Of a DNA stretch of 52,877 nucleotides, positions 24,372 through 34,199 are shown in pieces; position 1 is the first letter of the stretch; each line of letters begins with the position of its first letter. The notes under the pieces were generated by a model. That model was not told the origin of the DNA and did not search any database. It saw only the letters and a program-made list of their open reading frames with translations. Made by a program: the position numbers and the translations under genes. The DNA is from Rhodoferax sp. Its GTDB lineage: Bacteria; Pseudomonadota; Gammaproteobacteria; Burkholderiales; Burkholderiaceae_C. Location of the stretch: NCBI GenBank assembly GCA_018061265.1, contig JAGOUM010000013.1:1-52877 (forward strand), read 5' to 3'.

Positions 24372-25546
24372 ATCTCCAGCGCCACGGCGGTCGCTTCACC
24401 ACCGCCGATACACAGCGTGGCAACGCCTTTTTTCAGGCCACGCGCCTTCAGGGCATGCAGCAGCGTGACCATGATGCGAGCACCCGAGGCGCCAATCGGG
24501 TGACCCAGCGCACAGGCTCCGCCGTTGACGTTGACGATATTGTGGCTCAGGTTCAGGTCGTGCATCAGCGCCATCGCCACCACGGCGAAGGCTTCGTTGA
24601 CCTCCCACAGGTCCACATCTTCAACAGACCAGCCCGCGCGCGCCAGAACCTTGCGCACCGACCCCACGGGCGCCGTGGCAAACCAGTTGGGCTCCTGTGC
24701 GTGCACCGCATGCGCCACGATACGCGCCAGCGGCTTGCATCCCAACTTGGCGGCGGTGCTTTCGCGCATCAGCACCATGGCCGCTGCACCGTCGTTGATA
24801 CTGGAGCTGCTGCCCGCCGTGATGGTGCCGTCTTTTTTGAATGCGGGTTTAAGCGTGGGGATTTTGTCAAGCTTGATGCGCCCGGGGCCTTCGTCGATGC
24901 TGATCACCTTGTCACCGCCACGCCCGCTCACTGTTACCGGAGCGATTTCGGCGGCAAAAGCTCCGGTGGCCGTGGCGTTCTGCGCGCGGCTGGCGCTGGT
25001 GATGGCAAATTGGTCCTGTTGATCGCGGGTAAAGCCAAACTTGGCGGCACAGTCTTCGCCAAAAGTTCCCATCGAGCGACCAGCCTCGTAGGCGTCTTCC
25101 AGGCCGTCGAGCATCATGTGGTCAAAAATGCGGTCATGGCCAATGCGATAGCCGCCACGGCCCTTTTGCAGCAGGTAGGGCGCGTTGGTCATGCTCTCCA
25201 TACCACCGGCCACCACCACGTCTGCGCTGCCAGCAAGCAACATATCGTGACCAAACATGGCCGCGCGCATGCCCGAGCCACACATCTTGCTCAAGGTCAC
25301 CGCGCCAGCGCTGTTGGGCAAGCCGCCCTTATAAGCCGCCTGGCGCGCCGGTGCCTGCCCTTGGCCGGCCATCAGGCAGTTGCCAAACAACACCTCGTTG
25401 ACCAACTCCGGCGCAATACCGGCGCGTTCAACTGCGGCCCGGATGGCGACGCCGCCAAGGTCATGTGCGGCCAGCGTGGAAAAGTCACCCTGAAAACTGC
25501 CCATCGGGGTGCGGGCGGCGCTAACAATCACAATTGGGTCTGACAT
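24365..25546 (-). CDS. Acetyl-CoA acetyltransferase (thiolase)
   Basis: Thiolase of 393 residues that condenses or cleaves acetyl-CoA units, in beta-oxidation or on the way to polyhydroxybutyrate. The nucleophilic Cys89 lies in SKMCGSGMRAA, the His motif in NVNGGACALGHPIGASG, and the C-terminal catalytic Cys in LCIGGGEA. The length and the GHPIGASGAR block are those of the biosynthetic AtoB/PhaA group; the exact pathway is not fixed by sequence. Its stop codon lies inside an interspersed repeat, and another copy lies upstream of its start. Confidence 0.94.
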   Translation of the reverse strand: MSDPIVIVSAARTPMGSFQGDFSTLAAHDLGGVAIRAAVERAGIAPELVNEVLFGNCLMAGQGQAPARQAAYKGGLPNSAGAVTLSKMCGSGMRAAMFGHDMLLAGSADVVVAGGMESMTNAPYLLQKGRGGYRIGHDRIFDHMMLDGLEDAYEAGRSMGTFGEDCAAKFGFTRDQQDQFAITSASRAQNATATGAFAAEIAPVTVSGRGGDKVISIDEGPGRIKLDKIPTLKPAFKKDGTITAGSSSSINDGAAAMVLMRESTAAKLGCKPLARIVAHAVHAQEPNWFATAPVGSVRKVLARAGWSVEDVDLWEVNEAFAVVAMALMHDLNLSHNIVNVNGGACALGHPIGASGARIMVTLLHALKARGLKKGVATLCIGGGEATAVALEML

Positions 25547-25559
25547 ACAGGTCTTTCTA

Positions 25560-25615
25560 TAAAAAGTGCCTCAAGCGCTTATTGGATATACGCTGACAGC
25601 TATGAAAAATGTTAT
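25560..25615 (-). repeat. Interspersed repeat, copy 3
   Basis: On the minus strand it contains TTTTTCATAGCTGTCAGCG and then AATAAGCGCTTGAGGCACTT. It fills nearly the whole gap between the aceK stop and the thiolase start, so it would be in the thiolase leader. Confidence 0.6.
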
Positions 25616-25618
25616 CTG

Positions 25619-27469
25619 TTAAATCGAATCCGGCAGCTCCGACTTCGACACATCCGGCAAAAAGCGCTTGTTCTGGTCGTAAGGAAAGACGTCAAACATG
25701 TGCCCCTGCAGAATCCGGTCCTTGTTTTTCTGCCAGAACGCTGCCTCCAGCAGGTTGCCGTGATGCTTCATGAACACCTCGCGAACAGCCGGGTTGCCCA
25801 GCAGGAAAGGCCCAAAGGTCTCCGGGAACACATCCTTGGGGCCAACGGTGTACCAGACCTCGCCAGACATTTCATCTTCTTCACAACGCGGCGCGGGCAC
25901 TTTACGGAAGACGCAGTCGGTGATGTACTCAATCTCGTCGTAGTCGTAAAACACCACCTTGCCGTGGCGGGTGATGCCAAAGTTCTTCCACAACATGTCA
26001 CCAGGAAAGATGTTGGCGGCAATCAGGTCTTTGAGTGCGTTGCCGTACTCGATCACGCCGCGCTCCAATTGCTCCCGCGCGCGCCTCGCCTCCAGGCTGG
26101 TGTTGCTTGGGTCGGCGCCGCCGGCGTCAAACGCGTCCTGCAGGTAGATGTTGAGCGGGATCATGCGCCGTTCGATGTAGACGTGACGCAGGATGACTTC
26201 GAGTTTGCCGTCACCGTCGCGGTCGCTGATCTCAAGCTGGCTGGGGGCAAATTTTTCAATTTCGGCAATCAGCTCGTCGGTAAAGCGGTCGCGCGGAAAC
26301 GCCACGCCGCTGTACTCCAGCGTGTCGGCCATGCGTCCCACACGGTCGTGCTGCTTGACCAGCAGGTATTTGCCCTTGATCTGCTCACGCGTGGTCTCCT
26401 TGGGCGGCGGGTAAAAGTCCTTGATGACCTTGAACACGTAGGGAAAGCTGGGCAAATCAAACACCAGCATCACCATGCCTTTGATGCCCGGCGCAATACG
26501 AAACTGGTCGGTGGAGTGGCGCAGGTGGTACAAAAAGTCGCGGTAAAACAGCGTTTTGCCCTGCTTGCCCAGGCCGAGCGCGTTGTACAGCTCGTTGCGC
26601 GGCTTGCGCGGCATCATGCTGCGCAGGAACTGCACATATGCACTGGGGATTTCCATGTCGACCATGAAATAGGCGCGTGCAAAACTGAACAGCACATGCA
26701 TGTCGTCCTCGCCATGCAGCACCGCGTCGATGTGCAGGCGGTTTTCTTGCCGGTTGTACAAAATTGGCAGCGCAAACGGCACTTCGCTGAAGCCGTTGAT
26801 GAGTTTGCCAACGACGTAAGCACCTTTGTTGCGGTAAAACAGGCTGCTGAGCACCTGAAACTGGAAGTTGGCGTGTACCTTGACCCGCTCCAGCATCGGC
26901 GCAATCACACCCATGACCCGTGCCGTGTCGCGCGCCAAGTCTTCAAAATCCCGGCACAGGCCAAAGTCCTGCACCATTTGTATCAGCACCGCCTGTATGG
27001 TGTCGGGTGTCGGGTAATAGGCGCGGTAGGTGGGCAGCGTCTCGGACTCGCTGTTTTCGATGTACTCGGTGCTGACCGCCGGGCGAAAAAAGATAAAACT
27101 GTTCTGGAAATAGCTGCGGTGCAGTATTTTGGTGGTGACCGAGTTAAAAAAGGTCTCGGCCAACTCGGGCTGGTGGTGGTCGACCAGCAGCCCTATGTAG
27201 TGCAGCTTGACCTGCTGCCAGATCTCCATGGGCTGCTCGCCGGCCTTGAACTCGCGCTCCAGTCGGTTCGAGCATTCACGCACGCGGAGGTCGTAAAACT
27301 CGATACGCTCACGCTGGGCGCGCTGCTGGGCCGGCCAATCGGCCGTTTCAAAGCGGTGCTTGGCACGCGCCGATTCGGTGCGGAACAACTGGTAATGGCG
27401 ATTAAAGCCATCCATCATGGCTTTGGCGATATCGTAGGCCAGCCGGGAATCGAGTCGGGTGGGGAACAT
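25619..27469 (-). CDS. aceK: Isocitrate dehydrogenase kinase/phosphatase AceK
   Basis: Bifunctional enzyme that phosphorylates isocitrate dehydrogenase to divert carbon to the glyoxylate shunt and reverses this when needed. The protein is 616 residues from ATG 27469 (a GTG at 27478 would add three), somewhat longer than the 578 of E. coli. Recognisable are the [16 protein letters not shown] opening, KIPNE-type regulatory domain, the kinase [21 protein letters not shown] block and the [17 protein letters not shown] metal site. It stands alone; aceA and aceB are not here. Confidence 0.95.
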   Translation of the reverse strand: MFPTRLDSRLAYDIAKAMMDGFNRHYQLFRTESARAKHRFETADWPAQQRAQRERIEFYDLRVRECSNRLEREFKAGEQPMEIWQQVKLHYIGLLVDHHQPELAETFFNSVTTKILHRSYFQNSFIFFRPAVSTEYIENSESETLPTYRAYYPTPDTIQAVLIQMVQDFGLCRDFEDLARDTARVMGVIAPMLERVKVHANFQFQVLSSLFYRNKGAYVVGKLINGFSEVPFALPILYNRQENRLHIDAVLHGEDDMHVLFSFARAYFMVDMEIPSAYVQFLRSMMPRKPRNELYNALGLGKQGKTLFYRDFLYHLRHSTDQFRIAPGIKGMVMLVFDLPSFPYVFKVIKDFYPPPKETTREQIKGKYLLVKQHDRVGRMADTLEYSGVAFPRDRFTDELIAEIEKFAPSQLEISDRDGDGKLEVILRHVYIERRMIPLNIYLQDAFDAGGADPSNTSLEARRAREQLERGVIEYGNALKDLIAANIFPGDMLWKNFGITRHGKVVFYDYDEIEYITDCVFRKVPAPRCEEDEMSGEVWYTVGPKDVFPETFGPFLLGNPAVREVFMKHHGNLLEAAFWQKNKDRILQGHMFDVFPYDQNKRFLPDVSKSELPDSI

Positions 27470-27546
27470 GGCAATCACTACCGTTAATGTGAAGCCCCAT
27501 TATCGATAAACGCGGGCACCCCATGGCGCGCGGCCGAGACGGAACA

Positions 27547-27843
27547 TCAGTCGTCGTCAGCAAGCTCCGGGTCCCAACCCGCTGCGCGCGCTTTTTGAAT
27601 GGCAGCATCGTAAATCCGGTGGTGCTGCTCAGCCAGCGCAGGCGGTAGCCGGCTGGGCAAGTTGCCATACGGCTCCCAGGCTTTGGAAACGGCATCGAGC
27701 AGCATCTGAAAATCTGCAGCGCTGCGGCCCGCAAACGTGTCGTTTTCAGGCAGCAGGCCAAACAGCCAGGCGTCCCGGATGGTGCGGCCGATCATGGTCA
27801 TGCCGCCGTTTTCTTCGTGGTCCAGACCGGCATAGGTTTGCAT
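27547..27843 (-). CDS. Conserved small protein of unknown function
   Basis: A 98-residue soluble protein (ATG 27843; a TTG at 27855 would add four residues). It has MTMIGRTIRDAWLFGLLPE near the start, a helical SAADFQMLLDAVSKAWEPYG segment and an acidic DPELADDD end. Codon use looks like its neighbours and the frame is clean, so I take it as real. I do not recognise a function. It is tucked between cbbO and aceK on the same strand. Confidence 0.7.
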   Translation of the reverse strand: MQTYAGLDHEENGGMTMIGRTIRDAWLFGLLPENDTFAGRSAADFQMLLDAVSKAWEPYGNLPSRLPPALAEQHHRIYDAAIQKARAAGWDPELADDD

Positions 27844-27896
27844 GGTTTTGCTCAATGTAAAAGTTCAGGGTGGGCGATGATCGCAGGTTCAGGCGG

Positions 27897-30248
27897 TCAT
27901 CGCGTCAAGCCAGCATACAGCAGCGGCAGTTTCTCTGGCAGGCGCTCCACCTTGTCCACCACCATGTAGTTCTTCGCGCCAAAAATGCGCGAGACATAGT
28001 GGTCGGCACGCGGGTCCAGGCTCATGCAATAGGTGATGATGCCGCTGCGCCCAGCCTCTTCCACGGCTTTTTTGGTGTCGTGGCGCAGGTACTGGGGGTC
28101 GCGCACATCGATATCCGCGGGTTCGCCATCGGTGATGACCAGCAGCAGCTTTTTGGCTGAGCGTTGCGCTTTCAAGGCGGTGCTGGCGTGGCGAATGGCT
28201 GCGCCCATACGGGTGGAAAGCTGTCCGGTCATGCCGGCCAGGCGGGCTTTGACCTGATCGTCGTAAGGCTGGTTGAAGTCCTTAAACCGCCAGTAATTCA
28301 CATCGTGCCGGCCGTCTGAGCAAAACCCATGAATGGCAAACGGGTCGCCCACCTTGCCAATCGCGTCGGCCAGCAGCACACACGCCTGGCGCGTGAGTGC
28401 CAGCACGGTGTGATCTTGCCCTGCCACCCGGTCATTGGTGGAGTGCGACAGGTCCAGCAACACCATCACCGAGATGTCGCGTGTTTTGCGCACGCTGCGC
28501 ATCATGAGGCGTGGGTCGGGTTGTTGCCCCATGCGCATGCCGACCAGCGCGTCTAGCGCTGCGTTGAGGTCGATGTCGTCACCATCTTCAAGCTTGCGCA
28601 GGCGCTGCACGCCTTGCGGTTGCATCGCATCGAGCAAATACTTCATGCGCGAAATGACACGTTTGTGCTCGGCGGCAATGGCGTCAATCAAGGCCAGATC
28701 ACCCATTTTGACGCGCCGTTCCTGCACCGTGACCCAGGCCGGGCGCTCCAACTGGATTAAATAATCCCATTCGCCGTAATGGCTGGGCGGCACCAGGGGC
28801 TCTTTGCCTTCGGAGTCGTTGAAGGACACGCCCATGTCTTCGTAAGGAAACAACTCGGTGGCCAGCACCCAGACTTCCTGCGCGTCGTCGCCAGCGGTCT
28901 CGACATCGATTTCGTTGGCCATTTCCATCAGGTTGACGTATTTGCGTACCTGCTGCGGTTCATGGTAGCCAGCGGCCATCGATTGGTCCAGGTCGAATGC
29001 CTCAAAGGCCCAGAAATAGCGGTTGTCGTCGCGGTAAGGCGCCCTTTGCACGTCGGTGCGCGGGTGGTAAGCGGGGCCAACGTCCTTGAAACTGTGAGCC
29101 AGCGCCACGCCGATGTCCCACGACACCGTGTTGGCAAACGGCTGCGCCAGCACACCGGGCAGCGCCTGGGCAAACCAGGCACGCCCTTGGGCAATCCACG
29201 GATGGGCATCGGGGTAGTCGGGTTCCAGCAAAGCCCGCGCCAGCCGGTTCAGGTAGTCGCCGGCCGACTGGTCCAGCGCTGCGTTGCAGGTGTGCAGGCT
29301 GCACCAAAGCTGGCGCAAGCCGGGGAATCTGGCACAGGCCAGCGCTTCCACCCGCGCATCCTCGATGGCACCAATGAGTGCCATCTGCCAGGGGTTCAGC
29401 GCCTCGGCCGAGATCGGCTGGCGGGTATAAACCAGATGCGCTGCAGCGTGGGCAGCGCTGGCACGGTAGAGCTCCAGGGCGCTGACCGTACCCTGCTGGC
29501 CGTGAGCGGCATCAAAGGCATCGGGCAGGTGGATCAGGTAGTCTTCAATATAGGGTTGGTAGCCCTCGCGTGACTCAAAGTCGCCCGAGGTGGGCCGCAT
29601 GAAAAAATCTCGCCCCCACAACGCACGCAAATACAGGTTGATGCGCCGCTGCACATCCACCAGCAGGGTGCCCTTGCGCTCCTGTTGCAGAATCGCCAGC
29701 GACTCTTTGGAGTTCAGGTCAAAGTACTTCACCTGTTCTTCATACTGGGTGCGATGCGCCTGCGCGCCCCAGTTGGCCCAGCGGCGCAAGCCCCCCAAGG
29801 TGAGCTGGCCCAACAGCACATCGATCTTGTCAAGCATCGGCCGCAAAGCGCGGGGTGCCTGGTTGACCAGCGAACTGATCACTTGCAGGTACTGTAAAAA
29901 CAGTTCGCCATCGGCCAGCCGGGTTGCTGCGGTGGGCGCGGTGGCCAGCACCAGTTCAATCACCGCGCCCGAGGTTTTGGAGGCCAGCATCAGCGCCTCG
30001 GTGACCAGGTCGGGCACCACGTCTTCGCCGACCTCTTTGGCTACTTGCGGTGCCGACTCGATCCAGGCGTTGACCAGGCTGGCACCCTTGCCCAGCCCGT
30101 GCAGCGCTGCAGCACCCTTGACATAGTTGTCCAAGCCGCGGGCGGAGAACACGCGGGTGGCATCGGCCCAGGTGTGCAGCATGAGTGCGCGCGACTCGGG
30201 CTTGAGCTCATCAAGCCACTGTTGATAGTCGTCAAGGTGAACGGACAT
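27897..30248 (-). CDS. cbbO: RuBisCO activase subunit CbbO
   Basis: With CbbQ this forms the AAA+ activase that removes inhibitory sugar phosphates from RuBisCO. The 783-residue protein has a long helical N-terminal adaptor and a C-terminal von Willebrand A domain whose MIDAS motif DLSHST begins at Asp599, followed by DGEPADIDVRDP. In the studied enzyme this domain docks on RuBisCO. It begins nine bases after the cbbQ stop. NorD is the closest relative, but the cbb context settles the name. Confidence 0.93.
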   Translation of the reverse strand: MSVHLDDYQQWLDELKPESRALMLHTWADATRVFSARGLDNYVKGAAALHGLGKGASLVNAWIESAPQVAKEVGEDVVPDLVTEALMLASKTSGAVIELVLATAPTAATRLADGELFLQYLQVISSLVNQAPRALRPMLDKIDVLLGQLTLGGLRRWANWGAQAHRTQYEEQVKYFDLNSKESLAILQQERKGTLLVDVQRRINLYLRALWGRDFFMRPTSGDFESREGYQPYIEDYLIHLPDAFDAAHGQQGTVSALELYRASAAHAAAHLVYTRQPISAEALNPWQMALIGAIEDARVEALACARFPGLRQLWCSLHTCNAALDQSAGDYLNRLARALLEPDYPDAHPWIAQGRAWFAQALPGVLAQPFANTVSWDIGVALAHSFKDVGPAYHPRTDVQRAPYRDDNRYFWAFEAFDLDQSMAAGYHEPQQVRKYVNLMEMANEIDVETAGDDAQEVWVLATELFPYEDMGVSFNDSEGKEPLVPPSHYGEWDYLIQLERPAWVTVQERRVKMGDLALIDAIAAEHKRVISRMKYLLDAMQPQGVQRLRKLEDGDDIDLNAALDALVGMRMGQQPDPRLMMRSVRKTRDISVMVLLDLSHSTNDRVAGQDHTVLALTRQACVLLADAIGKVGDPFAIHGFCSDGRHDVNYWRFKDFNQPYDDQVKARLAGMTGQLSTRMGAAIRHASTALKAQRSAKKLLLVITDGEPADIDVRDPQYLRHDTKKAVEEAGRSGIITYCMSLDPRADHYVSRIFGAKNYMVVDKVERLPEKLPLLYAGLTR

Positions 30249-30257
30249 GATGCCTCA

Positions 30258-31061
30258 TCAGAAAAAGGTGGCGACGGCTGCATCGAGGGCATCGCGCATG
30301 TCGGGGTCGTCAGTGATCGGGCGCACCAGTGCCACGCGGCAGGCGGCCTGCGGCGCCACGCCCTTGCGAATCAGATTGCCCGCGTAAATCAGCATGCGGG
30401 TCGAGATGCCCTCGTCCAGACCGTGGCCCTTGAGGTTACGGGCTCGTTCGGCAATCGACACCAGTTTGCCCGCCACCTCGGGTGTGACACCGGTTTCGTG
30501 GGCGACGATTTCGGTTTCAATTGCATGCGCCGGGTAGCTGAAATCGAGCGCACCAAAACGCTGCTTGGTGGACTGCTTGAGGTCTTTCATCAGGCTTTGG
30601 TAGCCCGGGTTGTAGGAGATCACCACCTGAAAATCCGGGTGCGCATGCACCAACTCACCCTTTTTCTCCAATGGCAGGATGCGCCGGTTGTCGGTCAGCG
30701 GGTGAATCACCACGGTGGTGTCCTGGCGCGCCTCCACCACCTCATCCAGATAACAGATTGCACCATGGCGCGCGGCGGTGGCCAGCGGCCCATCCTGCCA
30801 GCGCGTGCCTTGCGCATCGAGCAAGAAGCGCCCTACTAGGTCAGAGGCGGTCATGTCCTCGTTGCAGGCCACCGTGATCAGCGGTTTTTGCAGCTTCCAG
30901 GCCATGAATTCCACAAAACGCGTTTTGCCGCAGCCGGTGGGGCCTTTGAGCATCATCGGCATACGCACGTCATAGGCGGCATCAAACAGTTCAACCTCAT
31001 CGGCCACAGGGCGGTAGTAGGGCTGATGCGTGACGCGGTAAGGTTCCAGGATGTCGTTCAT
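30258..31061 (-). CDS. cbbQ: RuBisCO activase AAA+ ATPase CbbQ
   Basis: Hexameric motor of the CbbQO activase, 267 residues, MoxR/NorQ type. The Walker A motif GPTGCGKT is at 40-47 and Walker B is [18 protein letters not shown] and STKQRFG are the sensor and arginine-finger regions. I take ATG 31061 with GGAGA before it; a TTG four codons earlier is less likely. It follows cbbS after a 150-bp gap that holds a strong hairpin. Confidence 0.95.
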   Translation of the reverse strand: MNDILEPYRVTHQPYYRPVADEVELFDAAYDVRMPMMLKGPTGCGKTRFVEFMAWKLQKPLITVACNEDMTASDLVGRFLLDAQGTRWQDGPLATAARHGAICYLDEVVEARQDTTVVIHPLTDNRRILPLEKKGELVHAHPDFQVVISYNPGYQSLMKDLKQSTKQRFGALDFSYPAHAIETEIVAHETGVTPEVAGKLVSIAERARNLKGHGLDEGISTRMLIYAGNLIRKGVAPQAACRVALVRPITDDPDMRDALDAAVATFF

Positions 31062-31166
31062 TTTTGTCTCCAATCAAAGTACGCGGATTTGGTGCTGCAC
31101 TGGTGCTGCCGGCAGCGCCACTGTGAAAGAGGCCTGTCATCGTAAGAACGGGCGATCTTGCACAGT

Positions 31167-31193
31167 GGTCCCGGCGTATGAACTGCCGGGGCC
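31167..31193 (-). other. Strong hairpin between cbbS and cbbQ
   Basis: Nine-pair stem around a nine-base loop: CCCGGC (31170-31175) with GCCGGG (31185-31190), extended by three outer pairs, one a wobble. It lies 18 bases past the cbbS stop on the transcribed strand without a T tract. It could protect the cbbLS 3' end or damp cbbQO expression. Confidence 0.55.
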
Positions 31194-31211
31194 AGTTGCG
31201 TTGCAGTGGCG

Positions 31212-31568
31212 TTAAACCGTCTTGCCTCTGAAGATCACCATCGAGGCACCTTGCGACTGCTTGAAGTTGTCGTAGCCAATCAGCCGCACATGGTTGTCCG
31301 GGTTGGACTTGCGGCAGGCTTCGCATTCGGCAAGGATTTTGTCCACGTCGGTTTCGCCGAACATAGGCAATTTCCACATGTACCAATACGAATCCATCAA
31401 GTACTGCGGCTCGGTGTGCTCGATGGCGGGGTTGAGGCCTTTGCTTACCAGGTAAGCCACTTGTTTGCGAATTTCCTCGGTGGTCATGGCCGGCAGGTAA
31501 GAAAACGTTTCAAACTTGCGGCTCGTCGGATCGCTCACGCGGCTCTTGTAATCCATGACTTCAGACAT
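31212..31568 (-). CDS. cbbS: RuBisCO small subunit CbbS (form I)
   Basis: Small subunit of 118 residues that caps the L8S8 enzyme. Typical stretches are [19 protein letters not shown], the conserved [14 protein letters not shown] and [20 protein letters not shown]. There is no transit peptide, as expected for bacteria. AAAGGAA precedes the ATG and the gene follows cbbL after 69 bp. Confidence 0.97.
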   Translation of the reverse strand: MSEVMDYKSRVSDPTSRKFETFSYLPAMTTEEIRKQVAYLVSKGLNPAIEHTEPQYLMDSYWYMWKLPMFGETDVDKILAECEACRKSNPDNHVRLIGYDNFKQSQGASMVIFRGKTV

Positions 31569-31637
31569 GTCATTTCCTTTCAGATGTTAGGGGCGAGGCT
31601 TCGGGTGGATGGGTCTCACCCGCCCGAAGCGGGGTGA

Positions 31638-33056
31638 TTACTTGTGGGCAACGTCGAGTTTGTCGACGGTGTCAAATTCGAACTTGATCTCTTTCCAGGT
31701 TTCCATGGCGATCTTGAGTTCGGGCGAGTGCTTGGCAGCGTCCATCAGCACGGTTTTGCCTTCTTTCTCAACCGCCACACCTTCGTTGCGTGCCTTGACG
31801 CAAGCTTCCACCGCCACGCGGTTGGCTGCAGCGCCAGCCGCATTGCCCCAGGGGTGGCCCAAGGTACCGCCGCCAAACTGCAGCACCGAGTCGTCGCCAA
31901 AGATGTTGACCAGCGCTGGCATGTGCCAGACGTGAATGCCGCCCGAGGCCACCGGCATCACGCCGGGCATGGAGCCAAAGTCCTGGTCAAAGAAGATGCC
32001 ACGGCTGCGGTCTTCTTTGATGAACTTGTCACGCATGATGTCGATCCAGCCCAGCGTGGCTTCGCGGTCACCTTCGAGCTTGCCCACCACGGTGCCCGAG
32101 TGCAGGTGGTCGCCACCCGACAGACGCAGACATTTGGTCAGCACCCGGAAGTGAATGCCGTGGTGCGGGTTGCGGTCAAGCACAGCGTGCATCGCGCGGT
32201 GCACGTGCAGCAGCATGCCGTTATTGCGACACCAGTTGGCCAAACCGGTATTGGCGCAGAAACCGCCGGTCAGGTAGTCGTGCATGATGATGGGCGAGCC
32301 GATTTCCTTGGCGTATTCGGCGCGCTTGTACATCTCTTCGGGTGTCGGCGCGGTCACGTTGAGGTAGTGGCCCTTGCGCTCACCGGTTTCGCGTTCGGCC
32401 TTGTCAATGGCTTCCTGCACAAAGTCAAAACGCTGCTTCCAGCGCATGAAAGGCTGGCTGTTGACGTTCTCGTCGTCCTTGGTGAAGTCCAGACCACCAC
32501 GCAGCCCCTCATAACAGGCGCGGCCGTAGTTCTTGGCCGACAGACCCAGCTTGGGCTTGATGGTGCAACCCAGCAGGGGGCGGCCGTATTTGTTCATCAC
32601 ATCGCGCTCGACCTGAATGCCATGCGGTGGGCCACCACAGGTCTTGACATAGGCGATCGGGAAGCGCACATCTTCCAGCCGCAAAGCGCGCAAGGCCTTG
32701 AAGCCAAACACGTTGCCCACTAGCGAGGTCAACACGTTGACGATGGAGCCTTCTTCAAACAAGTCAATCGGGTAGGCCACGAAGGCGTAGTAGCAGGTGT
32801 CATCGCCAGGCACGTCTTCGATGCGGTAGGCGCGGCCTTTGTAGTAATCGAGGTCGGTGAGCAAATCGGTCCACACCGTGGTCCAGGTGCCGGTGGACGA
32901 CTCGGCGGCTACCGCAGCCGCGCATTCTTCACGCGACACGCCCGCCTGCGGAGTGATTTTGAAACAGGCCAGAATGTCGGTGTCTTTGGGTGTGTACTCT
33001 GGGGTCCAATAGGTATGCCGGTATTCCTTCACGCCGGCGTTGTAGGCTTTTGCCAT
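31638..33056 (-). CDS. cbbL: RuBisCO large subunit CbbL (form IA)
   Basis: Catalytic subunit of the CO2-fixing enzyme, 472 residues. I start at ATG 33056 ([17 protein letters not shown]), preceded by AAGGAG; a longer open frame upstream crosses the divergent cbbR and is not coding. Catalytic Lys167 lies in TIKPKLGLS, carbamylated Lys193 in LDFTKDDEN, and the loop-6 lysine in GTVVGKLEG. The linked cbbQO genes and sequence put it in form IA. Gene order L-S-Q-O without carboxysome genes suggests a cytosolic enzyme. Confidence 0.98.
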   Translation of the reverse strand: MAKAYNAGVKEYRHTYWTPEYTPKDTDILACFKITPQAGVSREECAAAVAAESSTGTWTTVWTDLLTDLDYYKGRAYRIEDVPGDDTCYYAFVAYPIDLFEEGSIVNVLTSLVGNVFGFKALRALRLEDVRFPIAYVKTCGGPPHGIQVERDVMNKYGRPLLGCTIKPKLGLSAKNYGRACYEGLRGGLDFTKDDENVNSQPFMRWKQRFDFVQEAIDKAERETGERKGHYLNVTAPTPEEMYKRAEYAKEIGSPIIMHDYLTGGFCANTGLANWCRNNGMLLHVHRAMHAVLDRNPHHGIHFRVLTKCLRLSGGDHLHSGTVVGKLEGDREATLGWIDIMRDKFIKEDRSRGIFFDQDFGSMPGVMPVASGGIHVWHMPALVNIFGDDSVLQFGGGTLGHPWGNAAGAAANRVAVEACVKARNEGVAVEKEGKTVLMDAAKHSPELKIAMETWKEIKFEFDTVDKLDVAHK

Positions 33057-33221
33057 GCTGTCTCCTTGTCGAAGTGGTAATAAAGTAGTCGCTTTGCGGC
33101 TCAAAGCTTGGCTGTATAGCGTGCGTTGCTCTGAACTGGCATGAATTTTTGATGATGTGTTCAATAAATAAAAGTAAAATGTTTTAACGATAACGTTTAG
33201 CTTTTTTAAACAATAAAGCCC
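33057..33221. promoter_or_regulatory. cbbR-cbbL divergent control region
   Basis: A 165-bp AT-rich gap between divergent genes, the normal site for CbbR binding. An AACG-ATAA-CGTT dyad at 33186-33197, close to the cbbR start, and TNA-type half sites around it are candidate LysR boxes. I could not assign firm promoter elements. Confidence 0.5.
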
Positions 33222-34133
33222 ATGCCGCTGCGCCACGCCACACTGCACCAATTGCGCATTTTTTCGGCGGTTGCCCGTCACAGCAGCTTTGCGCGCGCCG
33301 CCGAGGCGCTGCACTTGTCGCCCCCCACCCTGTCTTTGCAAGTCAAACAATTGGCTGAAACCGTGGGGGAGCCGTTGTTTGAACAAATCGGCAAGAAGAT
33401 TTTTTTGACCCGTGCGGGTCAGGCGGTGGCGCAGACTTGCCAGGACATCGAGCAGCGCATGGAGCGCCTGTCGCAAGAGTTGGCGGCGCTGCATGGCATC
33501 GAAAAGGGCAGCGTCAGCATTGCCATCCTGACGACGCTGAAGTACACAGTGCCCAAGGTGTTGGCGGAGTTCTGTGCCGAGCATCCGGGCATTGAAGCAA
33601 CGCTGTTTGTCGGCAACCGCGAGACCCTGTTGCAGCGCTTGGCAGCCAATACCGACGACCTGTACGTCATGGGTCAAGCGCCCGCGCATATGGACGTGAT
33701 GAGCGAACACTTTGCCGAAAACCGTCTGGTGATGGTGGCACCGCCCGGGCACTCACTGGCCGGGCAGCGTGAGGTGCCAGCGCAGTGGCTGGCGCAAGAG
33801 CCCTTCGTGCTGCGCGAGCCCGGTTCAGGCACACGCCTGACGACCGAGCGGTTTTTTAGCGGGCATGGCATCACACTGACGAACCGGCTGGAAGTCAGCA
33901 GCACCGAAGCCATCAAACAAACCGTGGCCGGTGGCCTGGGGCTGGCGGTGCTGTCGAGCACGACCGTGGTGTCTGAGCTGGCGCTGGGTGAACTGGTTCA
34001 GCTCGATGTGCAGGGTTTCCCACTCATCCGACATTGGTACGTGGTGTGCCCAGCGGGAAAAAGACTCAGTGCTGCGGCATCGGCATTCAAGACCTGGCTG
34101 CTTCATGCCAAGCTTGGCAGCCCAGCCGTGTGA
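33222..34133 (+). CDS. cbbR: LysR-type regulator CbbR
   Basis: Transcriptional activator of the Calvin-cycle operon, 303 residues. The winged helix-turn-helix is at about 6-65 ([34 protein letters not shown] without gaps), followed by a substrate-binding domain with the [11 protein letters not shown] pocket motif known in CbbR and CysB relatives. It is divergent from cbbL and should sense a Calvin-cycle metabolite. The length is normal. Confidence 0.95.
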   Translation: MPLRHATLHQLRIFSAVARHSSFARAAEALHLSPPTLSLQVKQLAETVGEPLFEQIGKKIFLTRAGQAVAQTCQDIEQRMERLSQELAALHGIEKGSVSIAILTTLKYTVPKVLAEFCAEHPGIEATLFVGNRETLLQRLAANTDDLYVMGQAPAHMDVMSEHFAENRLVMVAPPGHSLAGQREVPAQWLAQEPFVLREPGSGTRLTTERFFSGHGITLTNRLEVSSTEAIKQTVAGGLGLAVLSSTTVVSELALGELVQLDVQGFPLIRHWYVVCPAGKRLSAAASAFKTWLLHAKLGSPAV

Positions 34134-34199
34134 GCTTCTTTGGCTTTTAGCTCAACGTCAAGAGAAACCGATTTCGTTGCCAGGTCAACCGGCGCGGCA

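Noticed and set aside
24455-25543. Long plus-strand open frame opposite the thiolase, and similar ones opposite the acyl-CoA dehydrogenase (22450-23595) and cbbL (31644-32723)
   Set aside because: All mirror conserved genes, lack ribosome sites and recognisable domains, and have shadow-like composition.
25700-27487. Long open frame of 595 codons on the plus strand opposite aceK
   Set aside because: It is a mirror of the aceK reading frame in GC-rich DNA; the composition (many His, Gln, Val) is typical of antisense shadows, and aceK has full family conservation.
27897-31061. norQ/norD denitrification genes
   Set aside because: CbbQ and CbbO are homologous to NorQ and NorD, but direct linkage to cbbLS and the absence of norCB favour the RuBisCO activase.
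33057-33752. Apparent N-terminal extension of cbbL to 704 codons
   Set aside because: The extension runs across the divergent cbbR gene and its promoter; the family start with a clear AAGGAG site is at 33056.
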